Assembly: GCF_021869535.1 (NCBI RefSeq)
Contig: NW_026262659.1
Span: 8,122,001-8,186,000, forward strand
Source of the DNA: Mytilus californianus
Lineage: Eukaryota; Mollusca; Bivalvia; Mytilida; Mytilidae
Direction of reading: 5' to 3'
Length of the DNA stretch: 64,000 nucleotides
The notes under the pieces are model-generated. The model did no database searches. It was not told the DNA's origin and saw only the letters and a program-made list of their open reading frames with translations. A program made the position numbers and the translations under genes. Shown in pieces: positions 23,440 through 35,729 of this stretch; within the stretch, counting starts at the first letter, position 1, and every line of letters begins with the position of its first letter.

Positions 23440-23870
23440 ACATTACAGATTGTACATGGTTACCTGGCCGACCTTTTATTATTTTCATATGAGTCGGAGT
23501 TCCTTCAGACACCGCAGACACTTTTAAAAACAAGAAGATTAATGAAGCTAGATCATTTATTTTCTCATACAGGTAGATTGATGAGGTTCTTTCCATTAAC
23601 AATCAAAACTTTTCTGATTGGATCCAATTAATATATCCTCCTGAAATAGAGATTAAAGAAACCACAGATACAGCTTACTCAGCCTTATTTGTAGACATCT
23701 ACCTCGAATGTGACAACAGCGGTAATCTCAGTAACAGAATATATGACAAACGAGACAATTTCAATTATGAAAGTAGGAATTTTCCTCACCTTAGTAACTA
23801 TATACTTTCTTTACCCCCCGGATTTAGTATACATTTCTCAACTCCTACGATATTTTTTTTTTAACAACAT
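23440..23870 (+). pseudogene. Remnant of reverse transcriptase (Penelope-like type), copy A
   Basis: Fragments in several frames read LADLLLFSYESEF, FSDWI, ETTDTAYSALF and IYDKRDNFNYES, in the order expected for the RT C-terminal half. Stops and frameshifts separate them. The catalytic YIDD segment is not preserved. The Penelope-like placement rests on my memory of such proteins. Confidence 0.6.
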
Positions 23871-24035
23871 AATAATTTTATTCATCAAATATTGCTTGTT
23901 ACATAAACCATCAAGATTCCAAGTTTCTCTTGACGTACCCTGTTACAATCCACTGACTACCCAGGGAATAATCAGCTGATTAGATTAATTGACATACATT
24001 TTGTATACAAAACACTATAATAACAATATTAGAAA

Positions 24036-24797
24036 ATTATTCATTGATTATGTTCCTTTTAATTGTTAGTAACATTGGACTTATTGCCTTATGTCCATTA
24101 ATATTTGTATCTACTCTCTTGGTGTATTTATTGACAAAAATTCTGTAGACGTCTATGTTTTTTGTTTTCTGCTCAGATATATAGTATGACTTGTATATTG
24201 AAAAACTAATTATTGTAATCAAAAAATTTATTGAGTAATACTTGTTGTCTGTGATTTTGTATCCAAATATCAGGTGTTGTAGTTTTATTAAAATATCTAA
24301 ATGACTCCTTTTTAAGAGGTCGTATATTTGTTGCCAAAATCTTGTCAAATAAGAACAATCGAAAAAATAATGAGAATAGTCTTCTTCTATGTTACAAAAA
24401 TTACACATACCGGTATTATTATTCGTTATTTTCTATTGTAATAAAAGCTTTTTTGTTGGTACAATAAACTGAAGTAATTTCCATCTGTATATTTTTAATT
24501 TATTTTCAGTTAAATATTTGAAAATAAAGTTATATAATGAATTCATTTTTTGAGCTTCTTGCATTGGTAGAATTTTAAGCCACCTACTTATCCCTACTGA
24601 CGGTTCTTTTTTTATTATTCACTAGCGAATCATATAACAGTTTATTTGAAAAACATGTAGTCTCAAAATAACGACCTTTCCATGTGATTTTATTTCTCTG
24701 GACATTTACTGTACTTTGAACAGAATTTTCTTGTTTAACTATGTCAATCCAATTTTGTGGAATAGATTGTTTCAATTTATGAAATTCAGCAATCTAG
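24036..24797 (-). pseudogene. C-terminal coding remnant of the non-LTR element
   Basis: 24584-24797 (SIPQNWIDIV, ITWKGRYFE) and 24037-24408 (CNFCNIEEDYSHYFFDC, FGYKITDN) form the usual C-terminal region with a Zn-finger-like Cys/His set. Confidence 0.7.
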
Positions 24798-24799
24798 TT

Positions 24800-26030
24800 A
24801 ACCTTACATTCGAGTGTGAAACCGCATTGCTATAAGACGTGTCACGGTACCTTTCTATCCCAAATTCATCTATTTAATTTTGATGTTATATTTGTTGTTC
24901 TCGTCGGATTTTGTCAAATGTCTTAATGTATTTTCTGTTATGTTCGTGTGGTATGGTATAGATAATTAATCACCCCTTCATTTATGAGATTTTAGTTTGG
25001 TTCAACGAAATTTATACGATATATTTGGTTTACAGTTTGATTCAGAAGAAACACCGACATAGCTAGATAATACAATTAATTATCTAATTACTACCACAAT
25101 TTGATATTAATAAGTATTGTAATTTTCATTGTAATTAATAAATGTAATGGCAGTATTACAAATCTATCTTGAATCAATCCTAATCCTATCTTATTTTTGG
25201 GAAATATTTTTACAAATTCATATGTGACGTCACTTTGTGTGTTTTTTTAGAATTTCAAATGTGACGTCACTTTGTGCGTTGAGGCTTCAGCTAACTCGGC
25301 TGTGTATTTTTATATGTTGGATTAAGTTGTTTTATGTAATGTATCCGTTTTTATTCTGTAGTTAGTCCCCACTTTGGTTTTATCATGTATATCTATTATA
25401 TAGTCATTTTATAATATTTACTGTTTGCAAAATTATATATTATTCTAAATAATAAGGATGTTCTTGTCCCAGGCAGAAAATCCTGGCCGTGTTAGGCGCA
25501 ACTTTTTGGAACTTTTGGTCCTCGGTGCTCTTCAGCTTTGTACTTGTTTTGGCTTTCAAACTTTTTTTACCTGAGCGTCACTGGTTAGTCTTGTGTGGAC
25601 GAGACGCACGTCTGGCGTATTAAATTTTAAGCCTAGTACCTTCTGCTAGCTATTATTCGTGTGTTTCTTTGTCCTATATGTTCTCCCATTTATTTGTATT
25701 GTGGTCCTGTCATGTGATGTTGTCGTTTTGGTGTTGTGTTTGACGTTGCCATAAAAGCGGGAGGTTTGGCATGCCACAAAACCAGGTTCAACCCACCATT
25801 TTTTTTCTTAAAATGTCCTGTACCAAGTCAGGAAAATGGCCATTGTTATATTATAGTTCGTTTCTGTGTGTGTTCTATTTTAATGTTGTGTTTTTGTTGT
25901 GTCGTTGTTCTCTCATATTTGATGCGTTTCCCTCAGTTTTAGTTTGTAACCCGGATTTGTTTTTATCTCTATCGATTTATGAGTTTCGAACAGCGGTATA
26001 CTACTGTTGCCTTTATTTAATTTGTTTAAA
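24800..26030 (+). repeat. 1.2-kb insertion splitting the non-LTR element
   Basis: The host coding stops near 26030 and resumes near 24800. The insert contains an R5 copy (25455-25645), an R7 copy (25700-26020) and a repeated TGTGACGTCACTTTGTG motif (25224 and 25259). At least two families are joined, so it may be a composite. Confidence 0.6.
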
Positions 26031-26760
26031 ATATTTTTTTCTGATAATGACATAGTGGCATCTAGAATGTCATTTAAATATATTATATCACTCTTAATCC
26101 AGTTTTCAAAGATAATTGGTTTATTATGAAATGTAATAAATTTATTCCCCCATATTGTTTGCTTTCTTATATCAACATATGTAACTGGTTGATTTGTTTT
26201 CCCACCCCCAGTCAAAAGCCAGGACTTTATTACTTTTCTATAAAATTCTGGCACACATTTAAAATATTCTAAATGTTTTATATAATCTAAATTCATATCA
26301 AATATAGATAAAATATTATTAGACACCTTTAGATATTTAAAAGGCATAAGCTTCCAGTTGGCAAATTTACCATTAACAAGTCTATATACCCATGATGCCT
26401 TTAGAGACATAAAATAACTTTTAAAATCGACCATTTGTAAGCCTCCTTTTTCATATGGACCAGGTTTCTTTTTACTTTGTCTGGCTTCCGAGCCCAAATA
26501 TATTTAAAGCTTCGTGTTTCTAGTTCTTTAAGATAATTTTCGGGAGTTAAGCAAACACTTCCCAAGAATGTAAATAAAGGCAAGATTAATGTTTTAATAA
26601 TCAGTATTTTCCCTAGAATTGAAAGATTCCTTGTTTCCCATGTCTTGAACATTTTTTATCATTTTTTCTATTTTACAATCCCAATGTAATTTTTTGCATT
26701 CCTCTTTATCATGTCCAAAAAACACCCCTAATGCTTTTATAGGTTTATCTCCCCAATTAA
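26030..26760 (-). pseudogene. RT thumb and connection remnant of the non-LTR element
   Basis: Two overlapping frames carry NLSILGKILIIKTLILPLF (26401-26652) and KGGLQMVDFKSYFMSLKASW (25913-26497), typical of sequence after the LINE RT palm. The reading breaks off near 26030 where another repeat is inserted. Confidence 0.7.
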
Positions 26761-26769
26761 TCCCCGCAA

Positions 26770-27500
26770 CGACCTACATTAAGTTTTGTAGTGATTTTCT
26801 TTACATTGGAATGCAAATACACATTTAGTCCACAATGTACATATGAATATTGGGGATTGTAATCTAAATCATCAAAATATTTTGAATTTGGAAAACACAA
26901 TTGAGGATAATAAGAAATAATCTACAAGCGATATATCTTTACATTTCCCCTTACCAACAGATTTATCATTTTCATTCAATCTGCTATTTCCGATATAAAC
27001 ATTTAGTTTTTTTACAAAAATCTAACAATTTGTATCCATAATTATTAACTGGAGACGTATCTTCCGAAAATCTTGATAAATAAATAGTGTTTAACAATAG
27101 TTTCTGATAATCATACAAATATACTAGCAATCCATTATCATCAAAATCATCCACACTTCAAATAGAGAGTCGACAGGTACAACATAGTCATCTAATGTTC
27201 TTGTCTTTGCATTAAAATCTCCTCACAGTTCGATATTACAACTGGTATCATCTAAATGAAGAAGTTTATCTTCGATTTCAGTAAAAACCTCTTTTGATGC
27301 ATATTTGGAGTTTTCAGGTGGAATATACACACATCCGAACAATAATTCTTTATCATCTTGTAATAGATCATTTGAAATTGTTACCCATTGTACAAAATCA
27401 GATTTTGTTTTTTTGAAATTTCAAGTACGATTTTCTTTATACACAAAGATCATTAAAATTATGATACAAAAGTTTTGATTTTAGACAATATACATTAAGA
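26770..27500 (-). pseudogene. APE-type endonuclease remnant of the non-LTR element
   Basis: Pieces include FGCVYIPPENSKY-like sequence, GDFNAKT and a C-terminal SLVDYFLLSS. This class nicks target DNA for target-primed reverse transcription. Frameshifts disrupt it. Confidence 0.6.
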
Positions 27501-27667
27501 GATAAGATTTTTATTTCATTTTCTACATTGTCCGAACTACTATAACTGTTCGAAGGAACATTACAACTCCTGTTTTCAGCCCCCTATCGTGGTCTTAGTG
27601 GGGTTTCTTTAGCCGACTGAAAGTGTTGCGGTTGTGGGTGATCGAATCTATGAATCTCTACTGGAGG

Positions 27668-28130
27668 TCAGGGAAGTGGTGGTCGGTTATTTGCCAAGTG
27701 TCCGTCGATGAAAAGTTTGTCATTCAGAAGTCTTGCGCGTCTGCCATGTCTTTTAGCATCATTCAGTCTGGGGAGTAGTTGTTTGCACCTCTCCGAAATC
27801 TCCATAGGGTATTGTTGATACAGAGTAGTTGGCATTGTCTTTAAGTTTTTCAATAGCGGCACGTTGGTCCTTCTCTTTACCATACTAACTTGTGAATCTT
27901 GCAACTATACTCCGAGGTTTACCATCCGTTCTCTGTTTTAAGCGGTGCACATTTTTGAAAGACATTGTAGTGGTATTAACATCTAGTTTATTTGAAATGA
28001 AATATTGACCAACATCCTCTATATTCTCAGCTCTCCAGCTACTAGGCTCTAGAATTCCAGGTTTATTAGAATTGCCAATTACTTCTTAGATACTTGGTGT
28101 TTCTGGTACACATTTCACATAGGTAGCCAT
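27668..28130 (-). pseudogene. ORF1 remnant of the non-LTR element
   Basis: The N-terminus and an RRM-like segment (HRLKQ...PRSIVARF), then a PMEISERCKQLLPRLNDAK block, resemble L1-type ORF1 proteins, which coat element RNA. It is broken by in-frame stops. Confidence 0.6.
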
Positions 28131-28355
28131 CTTGGGTGGGTTTTTGGTTTAGTTTAGTTACTCACTCAAGGTTTCTCGACTCCTTCTTTTCCCCTTATTT
28201 TTACCCATAAAGTTATCTTTTTAACACAATCAATCATCCTCCTAGGAAGAATAACCAGCATTTGTCACTTATATAGTCTATTACGATCATTATTTACATT
28301 TCAATTGAAGTCGATAAACACAGACATCTACTGATTCTTTTTCCCCCCTCCCATA
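28131..28355. other. Flank of the non-LTR element
   Basis: Unrecognised AT-rich sequence. Confidence 0.35.
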
Positions 28356-28660
28356 TCATAACAGAAACATATACTGAAACAATTGACATACCATTTTGTA
28401 CATAGAACAAAGAAGTGGATGTAAGCAATGTCAACTGTGTAAATATGTAATTACAAACGGGTATGAAATAGGTTAATAATGTTAATGTTAATTAATTATT
28501 GATTGGTTTGTTACTAGTCAAAAGAAAAGTTTTGTTATACTTATTTAATCGCCAAACCGGTGATTATTTGGGCTGTTTTTTTATTTCATTGTAAGCAAAT
28601 GTTCCGAAAGATTGAATATATGTTTTTGCATATCTAAACGTTTATTTGTCATATATACGT
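28356..28660 (+). repeat. Duplicated segment, distal part of copy A
   Basis: Matches 40540-41090: ACGGGTATGAAATAGGTTAA, TTATTGATTGGTTTGTTACT, and AGCAAATGTTCCGAAAGATT through TGCATATCTAAACGTTTATT. The second copy is split near 40590-40870 by other sequence. Confidence 0.75.
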
Positions 28661-30865
28661 GCATTATGTCTCACAGGTTTGAACAGTCATTTACATTAAT
28701 GAAAAATATATGCAACGTATGATCACCAATGAGCAGGGATGCGTACTCAAAGTTAAAGCTAAATATCTAAATTTTAAGCGGTCGTGAATGAAAAAATACT
28801 TGCATGGTTTCAATTTACAAGTATTTTAAATCACAAAAAACGTATTTAATATTTTACAATAATCATAACAAAATTTAATTACTATGTTAATTATTTTAAA
28901 CTGTTTTAGTATGGATTTATAAGTCTCTGCTTATATTTTGTATCGCAATATATTCATATAGTGGAATGTTAGACTTTAAGCAGAGATTGATTCAATAAAT
29001 AAAATGTCCATCCGTAAATACTTGACGTTTGTGTTTATTTATATTATGTTCTAAATTTTCGGAAAAAAATCATTAACAGGAATGTATGTTAACTATAAAA
29101 TTTCAATTCTTTTTTTGATTGTTTGTTTTAATAGTTTAACCTTAAAGCATCTAAATATTTGCACTATGGTACGATTTTGAAAATTTTATTCATTGTGTTG
29201 ACAAGCTATCCTATACGTCTTGGTTCATTCACATTATACATCACCCTGTTCACATAAATTCCGGATTAAATGGCAATTAATCCGGAGTCAAAACACTTGA
29301 GGTATGTAGTTTGACATCCGAATTCAACTATTAGATTAATATATGTAATGACGCAAATGCGTATTCTTATCCAGAGTATCAGTGCGTATGCTTTCTATTT
29401 ACTATTTCTTGCGCAAAAATAACACGTGCATGCATACATATTAATTACACTCGCGAATGCGAATTTTCGCTTTTTTTATTTAAATTCAGGACACGGCAGT
29501 AAGAGCTTGACAATTGACTTTCAAGCACGGTCATCATTACTTACGGTATTCTGACCTCTAGCTGTTTCTCTTTTCTTTCTTTTTTGAGTAACTGTTATTA
29601 TAAACTTTGACATTTTCGAAATGCTAAGGATTTTCCACCCCAGGAATAGATTACTTTAGATGTATTCGGCAAAACCTTTGTTTCGAAATTTATGGTCCTG
29701 AATTCCTTTCAACTTCGTGCTTTATTTGGCCTTTATAACTTTTTTTATTCTAGCATCGCTGATGATTCTTTGTAGACTTAACTCGCGTCTGGCGTACAAC
29801 ATTTTAATCATGATATCTTTTTATATCTACATATCTCTTTATTTAAGTTGGTTCTTTTGAGAGTATGTTCAGGTATTCATAAAACTTCTGAAAACAAGAT
29901 ATTCTTCCAAAACGGTTTTAGTTTGGGATTAACAAGTAAGAATACATCTTACGGTTTTAAACTGTTTTCGAACTGGCTTCACAAACAAAAGAAAAGACAT
30001 TCTTTATTATTTTTTTAAGACAAGCCACTGCCAATTAATAATCATGATTCATTTCCGATGATTAAACTTCACATTCATTTTTCGACTTTAGGCAGGAAGC
30101 TACCTCTTATTTCCATAACCTGTACAAGAATATTATGCCCCACATTGAACAGCAGTTAAATTACGACTCCATATCAATTTTGAACGTCTAACATAAAAAA
30201 ATCAGGTAAAATCATGCATCTTTACATAACAATTATCTGATTTTTCATGCTAAACAAGAATTTAGGTTCACGATTGCATATCTGTTTTTTTAAAGAAGGC
30301 AATTTGTATCATTAATTTGTGTAAAAATAAGTCTGTTCAGAGTATAAAGTTAACTCGCGTTGAATAATCATTGTTTATTGAGACAGAGACGCCTCCTCAT
30401 TCTATTTAACCAAGTTACTAATACTATTGGCTTTACACGTCCATAATGACATATATGTTAACCATGTGCGTCTATCGCCCATTTTTGATGTGGTATGTTA
30501 TATTCCATGCTTCCAAGTCTATCTGCGCAACAAGCATAAGATCAAATTAAGAAAAAATCCGATGTTTTGGTTTTTACGATTAGTATAAGTTGGTTCTACA
30601 GTCATTAAAAGCTCCAGGTTTTTTGTTTGTTTGTAAAGAAATGAAATATCATGTTAGAATGATTGTTTCACATTTTGTCATGTTAGGAACTTTCATAGCT
30701 GACTATACGGTATGTCTATTGAGTTTTGCTCATTTTTGAAGGCTTACGGTGACATATAGTTTGCATACATCGATGTCAATGGGACCCAGTGGCAATCTTG
30801 CCTCATCTCCTTATTTGTATATATCCAACTTATAAGAAAAAATATTAACAAAAAATACACCAAGG
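28661..30865. other. Intergenic sequence with one R5 copy
   Basis: 29615-29835 is a plus-strand R5 repeat (GGATTTTCCACCCCAGGAAT, GACTTAACTCGCGTCTGGCG). No gene is seen elsewhere. Confidence 0.45.
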
Positions 30866-30869
30866 TAAA

Positions 30870-31045
30870 TTAAAAAAAAGAAAGTCCATAAAAACTGACA
30901 AAAATCAAACGATAGACTGTATATCAATCAACGAAACGAATGAAAAACAACTGTCATATATCTGACTTGGTTCAGGGTTTTCCGAGGAAAATGGTGGGTT
31001 AAACCTGGTTTTATAGCTAGCTTAACCTCCCACTTGTATGCCAGT
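30870..31045 (-). repeat. Dispersed repeat R3
   Basis: GTGGGTTAAACCTGGTTTTA and TAGCTAGCTTAACCTCCCAC, the reverse of the R3 consensus. Confidence 0.75.
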
Positions 31046-31189
31046 TGTAGTTTTAGTGGATCCATTTTGTTAGTACATAAAAAATTATGGATTATAAAAA
31101 GAGAGTTTTAGTTTCCTTAGGATATAAACCTCAGGTTACCACCTGGAAATGTTTATGTGGAAAAGACAATAGTGGAATCAAAGCATGTC

Positions 31190-31669
31190 TATAGATATTT
31201 CCAAATGAACATTCATCTTAAGCTTACAACTTTTCCTCTATGAAATACTTTCCAGTAGTCATATTGATAGTATAAATAACATTATTTAATTGTTACAAAG
31301 TCTTGGGATCTAAAATCAAATTACATATCCTACTATAATTTAAGTGTCTTGTAAAAAGTCTTTGGATTCGATTAATTTTTTAGAGGTAAGGATATTTTCT
31401 TCACTTTACTGCTTTAACTGTCATATTGTTATTGAATAAATCATGATACTGAAAAGTGTTTGTTTTGTTAGCAAAAAGTTAACTAGCAGTTTATCATACG
31501 ACGTAACCTTTCTGTGCAAACAAGAGAATTTGAAATAAATAATGACCATTAGCTTGCTATTCCTTTTACGAAAATTAACACGGCATACAACTCAAAAAAG
31601 GTCTGTTTCATCATTTACAAAATGTCTATAGTACTTTATGAATTCATAACCAATATTGGATGATATTAT
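31190..31669 (+). repeat. Duplicated segment, proximal part of copy B
   Basis: Matches 22005-22360 of copy A (TATTTCCAAATGAACATT, ACAACTTTTCC-CTATGAAAT). It is cut off by the LTR element at 31670. Confidence 0.65.
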
Positions 31670-31821
31670 TGTAATATTCAGGGGTTTCCCGGGAACTCAC
31701 CTTATACACATTCGCAACTCTTGACTATTACGTTTCGTTGTTATGGCATTATTGTTTATTGATTTGAGTCAACCATTATTAAAAGTACTGTCAGAACTGT
31801 TGAGTTTCATACGATGTTTCA
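31670..31821 (+). repeat. 5' LTR
   Basis: Short LTR of 152 bp, TG...CA ends, next to ATTAT. No clear TATA box or polyadenylation hexamer. Confidence 0.92.
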
Positions 31822-31822
31822 T

Positions 31823-31840
31823 TGGCGACACGAATAAAAA
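31823..31840 (+). promoter_or_regulatory. Candidate tRNA primer-binding site
   Basis: TGGCGACACGAATAAAAA starts one base after the LTR. TGG is expected to pair with the CCA end of a tRNA; I cannot assign which tRNA. Confidence 0.5.
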
Positions 31841-32029
31841 CAGACGACTTTGGAGATAGGAAATAAAGAAGAAGACGTTAAAAGCAGAAATCGAATCAGG
31901 ACCGAATTTACCGAAATACCAAAAGACGTAAATGGACCGCGGAGAACAGCAAAGGATCACAGTTGTAACGGATACGAGAAATTTAAGAACAATTCCATTT
32001 ATTTAAAGTGATGACCCATTATCAACAGG

Positions 32030-32820
32030 AAAATAATAGGAAGATTGGTTAGAAGGAATTGAAAGAGAATTCAGATACTTCAGAATTACACAGCCAGAGG
32101 ATAAAAAGGATGCACTTTTGATATATGGAGGAAAGGAGTTAGTGAGATTGGAAAAAAGTTTGAAGAATGAATTAATAGCTGAAACAGATGAGTATGATGT
32201 ATTGAAAAATTAAACTAAATAAACATTTTTGGCCAAAGAAGAATAAACATCATTCAAGATATATATTCTCAAAAATTAAGCCAGAGAGAGAAGAAACGAT
32301 ATGTTGTTATGTATCTATACTCTGAGAAAAAGCACATGATTGTGAATTTGGGAACACAACAGAAGAAAGAATACTTGAACACTGTATACAAAGTATTGAA
32401 AACAAATAATTGATTAGAAAGGCTATCAGTAAAGGTTGGGACCTATATAGATTCATTGAGGAAGGGGAGCAAGTAGAAGACACAAATCTTCAGATGAAAG
32501 AAATGAGAAAAGAAGAAGTTGTATACAAAATACAGAACACTTTTGAAAGGAGATTCGATAGGAGACAAGACAATAATAGGCAAAGACAGACAACGGAAAC
32601 AAATAATCAACATTCACAATATTTATGCAACTATTGTGGATTTCGTCATGAAAGCAGAAGATGTCCAGCGTATTGAAAAGATTGTAGATCGTGTGGAAAA
32701 AAGAACCATTTTGAATCAATGTGTAGATCACGGAACAAAACAGGATAGTAAATATCAACAAAGTAGAGGTGGACGGATGCAGAATAGAGACAGAAAAAAA
32801 TGTGAGAAAAACTGTTGAAA
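32030..32820 (+). pseudogene. gag remnant with two zinc knuckles
   Basis: The capsid-like part is split by several stops. Knuckle 1 (CNYCGFRHESRRC, 32626-32664) has an unusual CX2CX3HX4C spacing; knuckle 2 (CRSCGKKNHFESMC, 32683-32724) is the standard CX2CX4HX4C. A TGA at 32674-32676 lies between them in the same frame. Confidence 0.75.
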
Positions 32821-32959
32821 ACAATTTCAGTGAGGATTCTGATCAGTATGATGAAGATGAATATTTTGATGAATCTGTAAAATATGTTGCAAAGATAGGA
32901 AAAGTGAAGTCAGTTTGCAGAAAAAATGACGATGAGAAATATCGTGAAGATTCTCTTAT

Positions 32960-33250
32960 GAGATGTAGAGATAAAAGTAGAACCAGATAGCGGTGCAGAT
33001 GTAAATGTTATGGATGAACATCATTTTTCAAATCTAAGAAAGTTATCTAGAAATAAACTCAAATTGGAGAAAAGTAAAAAGTACTCAATACTCTTCAGAA
33101 TTCACTTCCCGTAAAAGTAGAATTAAAAATTATAGTAAGAAATGCAACATGTGGAATGGAGACGAAGTTCATCGTTATTCAAGGAAGAATAAGTTCACCA
33201 CTGCTGCTTAGTAGGGCGACGCTTAAGGAATTAGGGATGCTGGAAATAAT
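32960..33250 (+). pseudogene. Aspartic protease remnant
   Basis: VEPDSGADVNVM has the DSGA active site of retropepsins (32987-32998). The later ISSPLLLSRATLKELGML segment matches the end of the protease fold. Frame changes separate the two. Confidence 0.7.
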
Positions 33251-33429
33251 ACCAGATGGGTCATTTGCAGAACAGAATGATCTTAAAGTAACAAATGAGA
33301 AAGATGAAGTAGATGTTGATGTGATGTTTTTAACTGAAAATGGGAAAACAGAAATGACACAAATATTGAATGAATTTGATAGTAATTTTGAAGGCATTGG
33401 TAAAATAAGAGAAAATAGAAATGACAGTG

Positions 33430-34140
33430 AATTATATGTAAAGTTCAATATGAAACCAGGAGTAGCACCAATTGCTCAGAAACCGAGACAAGTTCCATAT
33501 TACTCGCAAAAACCACTGAAACAATGGTTAGAAGAGGGGGGGATCGGATATATTCGAAGAAGTACCATCAGGAACACCTGTACAGTGGTGTTCTCCGTTA
33601 GTTGTTGTACCAAAACCCAAGTTCAGTAAAGTAGATCAGGAAAAATTAGAACCGAATATGATAAGAGCATGTGTCGACTTGAGGATACCAAACAAATTCA
33701 TGGAAAGGAACAGGATAATCCAGAGTCAATTTGTAGAAGATTTTATATACAAATTCCATAGATGCAAAGTATTTTCAAAAATGGACCTAAGACAAGGTTA
33801 TCATCAGCTAATGTTAGATCCAGAATCCAGAGAAGTTGCAACTTTCAGGACGCCTTGGGGCAACATGAGACCAAAACGACTAATATTTGGAGCAAAGTTT
33901 TCACATGATTTATTTGATGAACAAATGTACAGAATAGTGGGAGACATACCAAATTGCTTGAATCAAAGAGATGATATACTAATCGGTGGTGTCAGTCAAT
34001 ACAGAGGAACACAACAAGGCATTAAGGAAAGTGTTAAAAATGGCAAAAGACTTTGGAATAACACTAAATAGAGAAAAATGTGAATTTGGAGTTAATGAAC
34101 TAGAATTCTATGGATACAAATTTACTAATGATTGATCAAA
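33430..34140 (+). pseudogene. Reverse transcriptase remnant
   Basis: A frameshift near 33535 divides the first part. The second (33658-34071) has KMDLRQGYHQ with the first catalytic Asp (codon at 33784), TFRTPWG, and the RDD box (33967-33975, NQRDDILIGG). The residue before the Asp pair is Arg, unlike the usual Y-x-DD. Confidence 0.85.
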
Positions 34141-35560
34141 GCCAACACACGAGAAAGTAAGAGCTGTGAAAGAAGCAAAATCACCTGAGTCAAAAGAAGC
34201 AGTTAGGTGTTTTTTGGGAATGATCGGCTATTTATCAAAGTTTATACCGAGATACACACTACTAACAGCCCCACTTAGAAAACTAACACATAAAGACACA
34301 CAGTTCAGATGGGGACACAAAGAGAATTCGGCATTTGAGAAGCTTAAGTATAGCATTACAAATGAGAGTACAATGGCATTTTTCAACCCGATGAGTCCAA
34401 TAATGCTACGTTGTGAAGCAAGTTTAATGAGTGACTGTCAGCAGGATTATTCCATCAGACAAATAAAGGATTACAACCAGTACATTTCATTAGTCGCTCT
34501 ATGTCAGATACAGAAAAGAGGTATAGCCAGACCGAGAAAGATGCATTAGGTCATTAAAGATTGCATATTTTGGCTTTGATATTGATTCACTTATAGGGTC
34601 TTTGCATCGGAATTAAACATATTTATTCTAAAACCAGTTGTTGGCATGACACGGGTTATGTTCTTCTCATATATTTTATGATGGTATAATACTAAACCCC
34701 TAACAGGAGGGGTTGTGCCTGATATTCATATGATGAAGACATAATCTTTCAATCAGTTTAATTGAGGTCTGGAGCTGGCATGTCAGTTACTGCTAGTAGT
34801 CTGTTGTTATTTATGTATTATTGTCATTTTGTTTATTTTCTTTTGTTTCCTATTCTGACATCGGACTCGGACTTCTCTTAAACTGAGTTTTACTGTGCGT
34901 ACTGTTGTACGTTTGTTTTTTCTACATTGGCTAGAGGTATAGGGGGAGGGTTGAGATCTCAAAAAACATGTTTAACCCCGCCGCATTTTTGCGCCTGTCC
35001 CAAGTCAGGAGCCTCTGGCCTTTGTTAGTCTTGTATCATTTTTAATTTTAGTTTCTTGTGTATAATTTGGAGTTTAGTATGACGTCCATTATCACTGAAC
35101 TAGTATACATATTTGTTTAGGGGCCAGCTGAAGGACGCCTCCGGCTGCATTGAAGACCAATTGGTGGCCTTCGGCTGTTGTCTGCTCTATGGTCGGGTTG
35201 TTGTCTCTTTTGATACATTCCCCATTTCCATTCTCAATTTTATTATCTATCCGATGGGAAAAGAATTGATTCAGTATATATCTTTTGGGAGCACCAAAAT
35301 TCAAGATAATCACAGCACATAAACCGTTGATACCAATGTTCAATAAGACTACGATAAAGTTACCGCCACGTATAGAAAAGTGGGTTATGGATATGCAGGA
35401 TGTAGACTTAGATATAATGTATGAGCCAGGAAAAGATGAAGCTGATCAGCTAGACTTTTTATCAAGACATCCTTTGCCTGAAAAGGAAAATGATGAAACT
35501 GAGAGGATGATTAAAGCAATCATTCACAATGAACATGCTGTAATACTAGAACGATTACAA
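34141..35560 (+). pseudogene. RT connection and RNase H remnant, split by an inserted repeat
   Basis: The upstream part (34166-34549) has FLGMIGYLSKFIPRY and PLRKLTHKD. RNase H sequence breaks at about 34565 and resumes after 35246 with GAPKFKIITAHKPL and DEADQLDFLSRHP. The Asp expected in the TDHKPL box is Ala here. Confidence 0.8.
34565..35246 (+). repeat. Dispersed repeat R1, near full length, inside RNase H
   Basis: From about GGTCTTTGCATCGGAATT through GGTATAGGGGGAGGGTTGAG, GGGCCAGCTGAAGGACGCC and the 3' end CATTTCCATTCTCAATTTTA. I remember this as one of the commonest mussel repeats. Ends are approximate. Confidence 0.8.
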
Positions 35561-35729
35561 GAAGAAACAAACAAGGATGAACAATCACTCAAATTAAAGG
35601 ACTGTATATTGAAAACTAACTGGGAAAGAAATAAGAAAGACATAGACATTATACCTTATTACCATATTAGAAATTAATTATACGTAGCAGAAGGACTAGT
35701 ATTCAGACTGAATCAAATAATAATTCCAA

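Larger units (their letters stand above)
22005..23880 (+). repeat. Duplicated segment, copy A
   Basis: Matches in order to 31190-31660 and then 37590-38850: TATTTCCAAATGAACATT; CTCAAAGGTTTGATTCACCGA; AGTCGAATAAAAACAGACAA; ACCAAATCAAGTCCGGATGA; ATCAATGATTACATATGGTC. The final 430 bp carry an RT remnant. Confidence 0.7.
24036..28130 (-). mobile_element. Non-LTR retrotransposon (L1-like), internally deleted
   Basis: Read on the minus strand. An ORF1-type protein begins near 28130 (MATYVKCVPETPS, then KNVHRLKQRTDGKPRSIVARF, and QQYPMEISERCKQLLPRL at 27668-27904). An APE-type endonuclease follows, with the GDFNAKT motif near 27203-27222 and its VDYFLLSS end near 26900. Then come the RT thumb (26401-26760), later RT connection regions, and a Cys/His finger (CNFCN...HYFFDC) near 24350-24410. 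The RT palm with its catalytic aspartates is absent: endonuclease sequence runs almost directly into thumb sequence near 26765. Stops and frameshifts are frequent. It cannot move on its own. Confidence 0.75.

Noticed and set aside
32453..32824. Minus-strand frame of 123 codons
   Set aside because: Shadow of the gag region of the LTR element.
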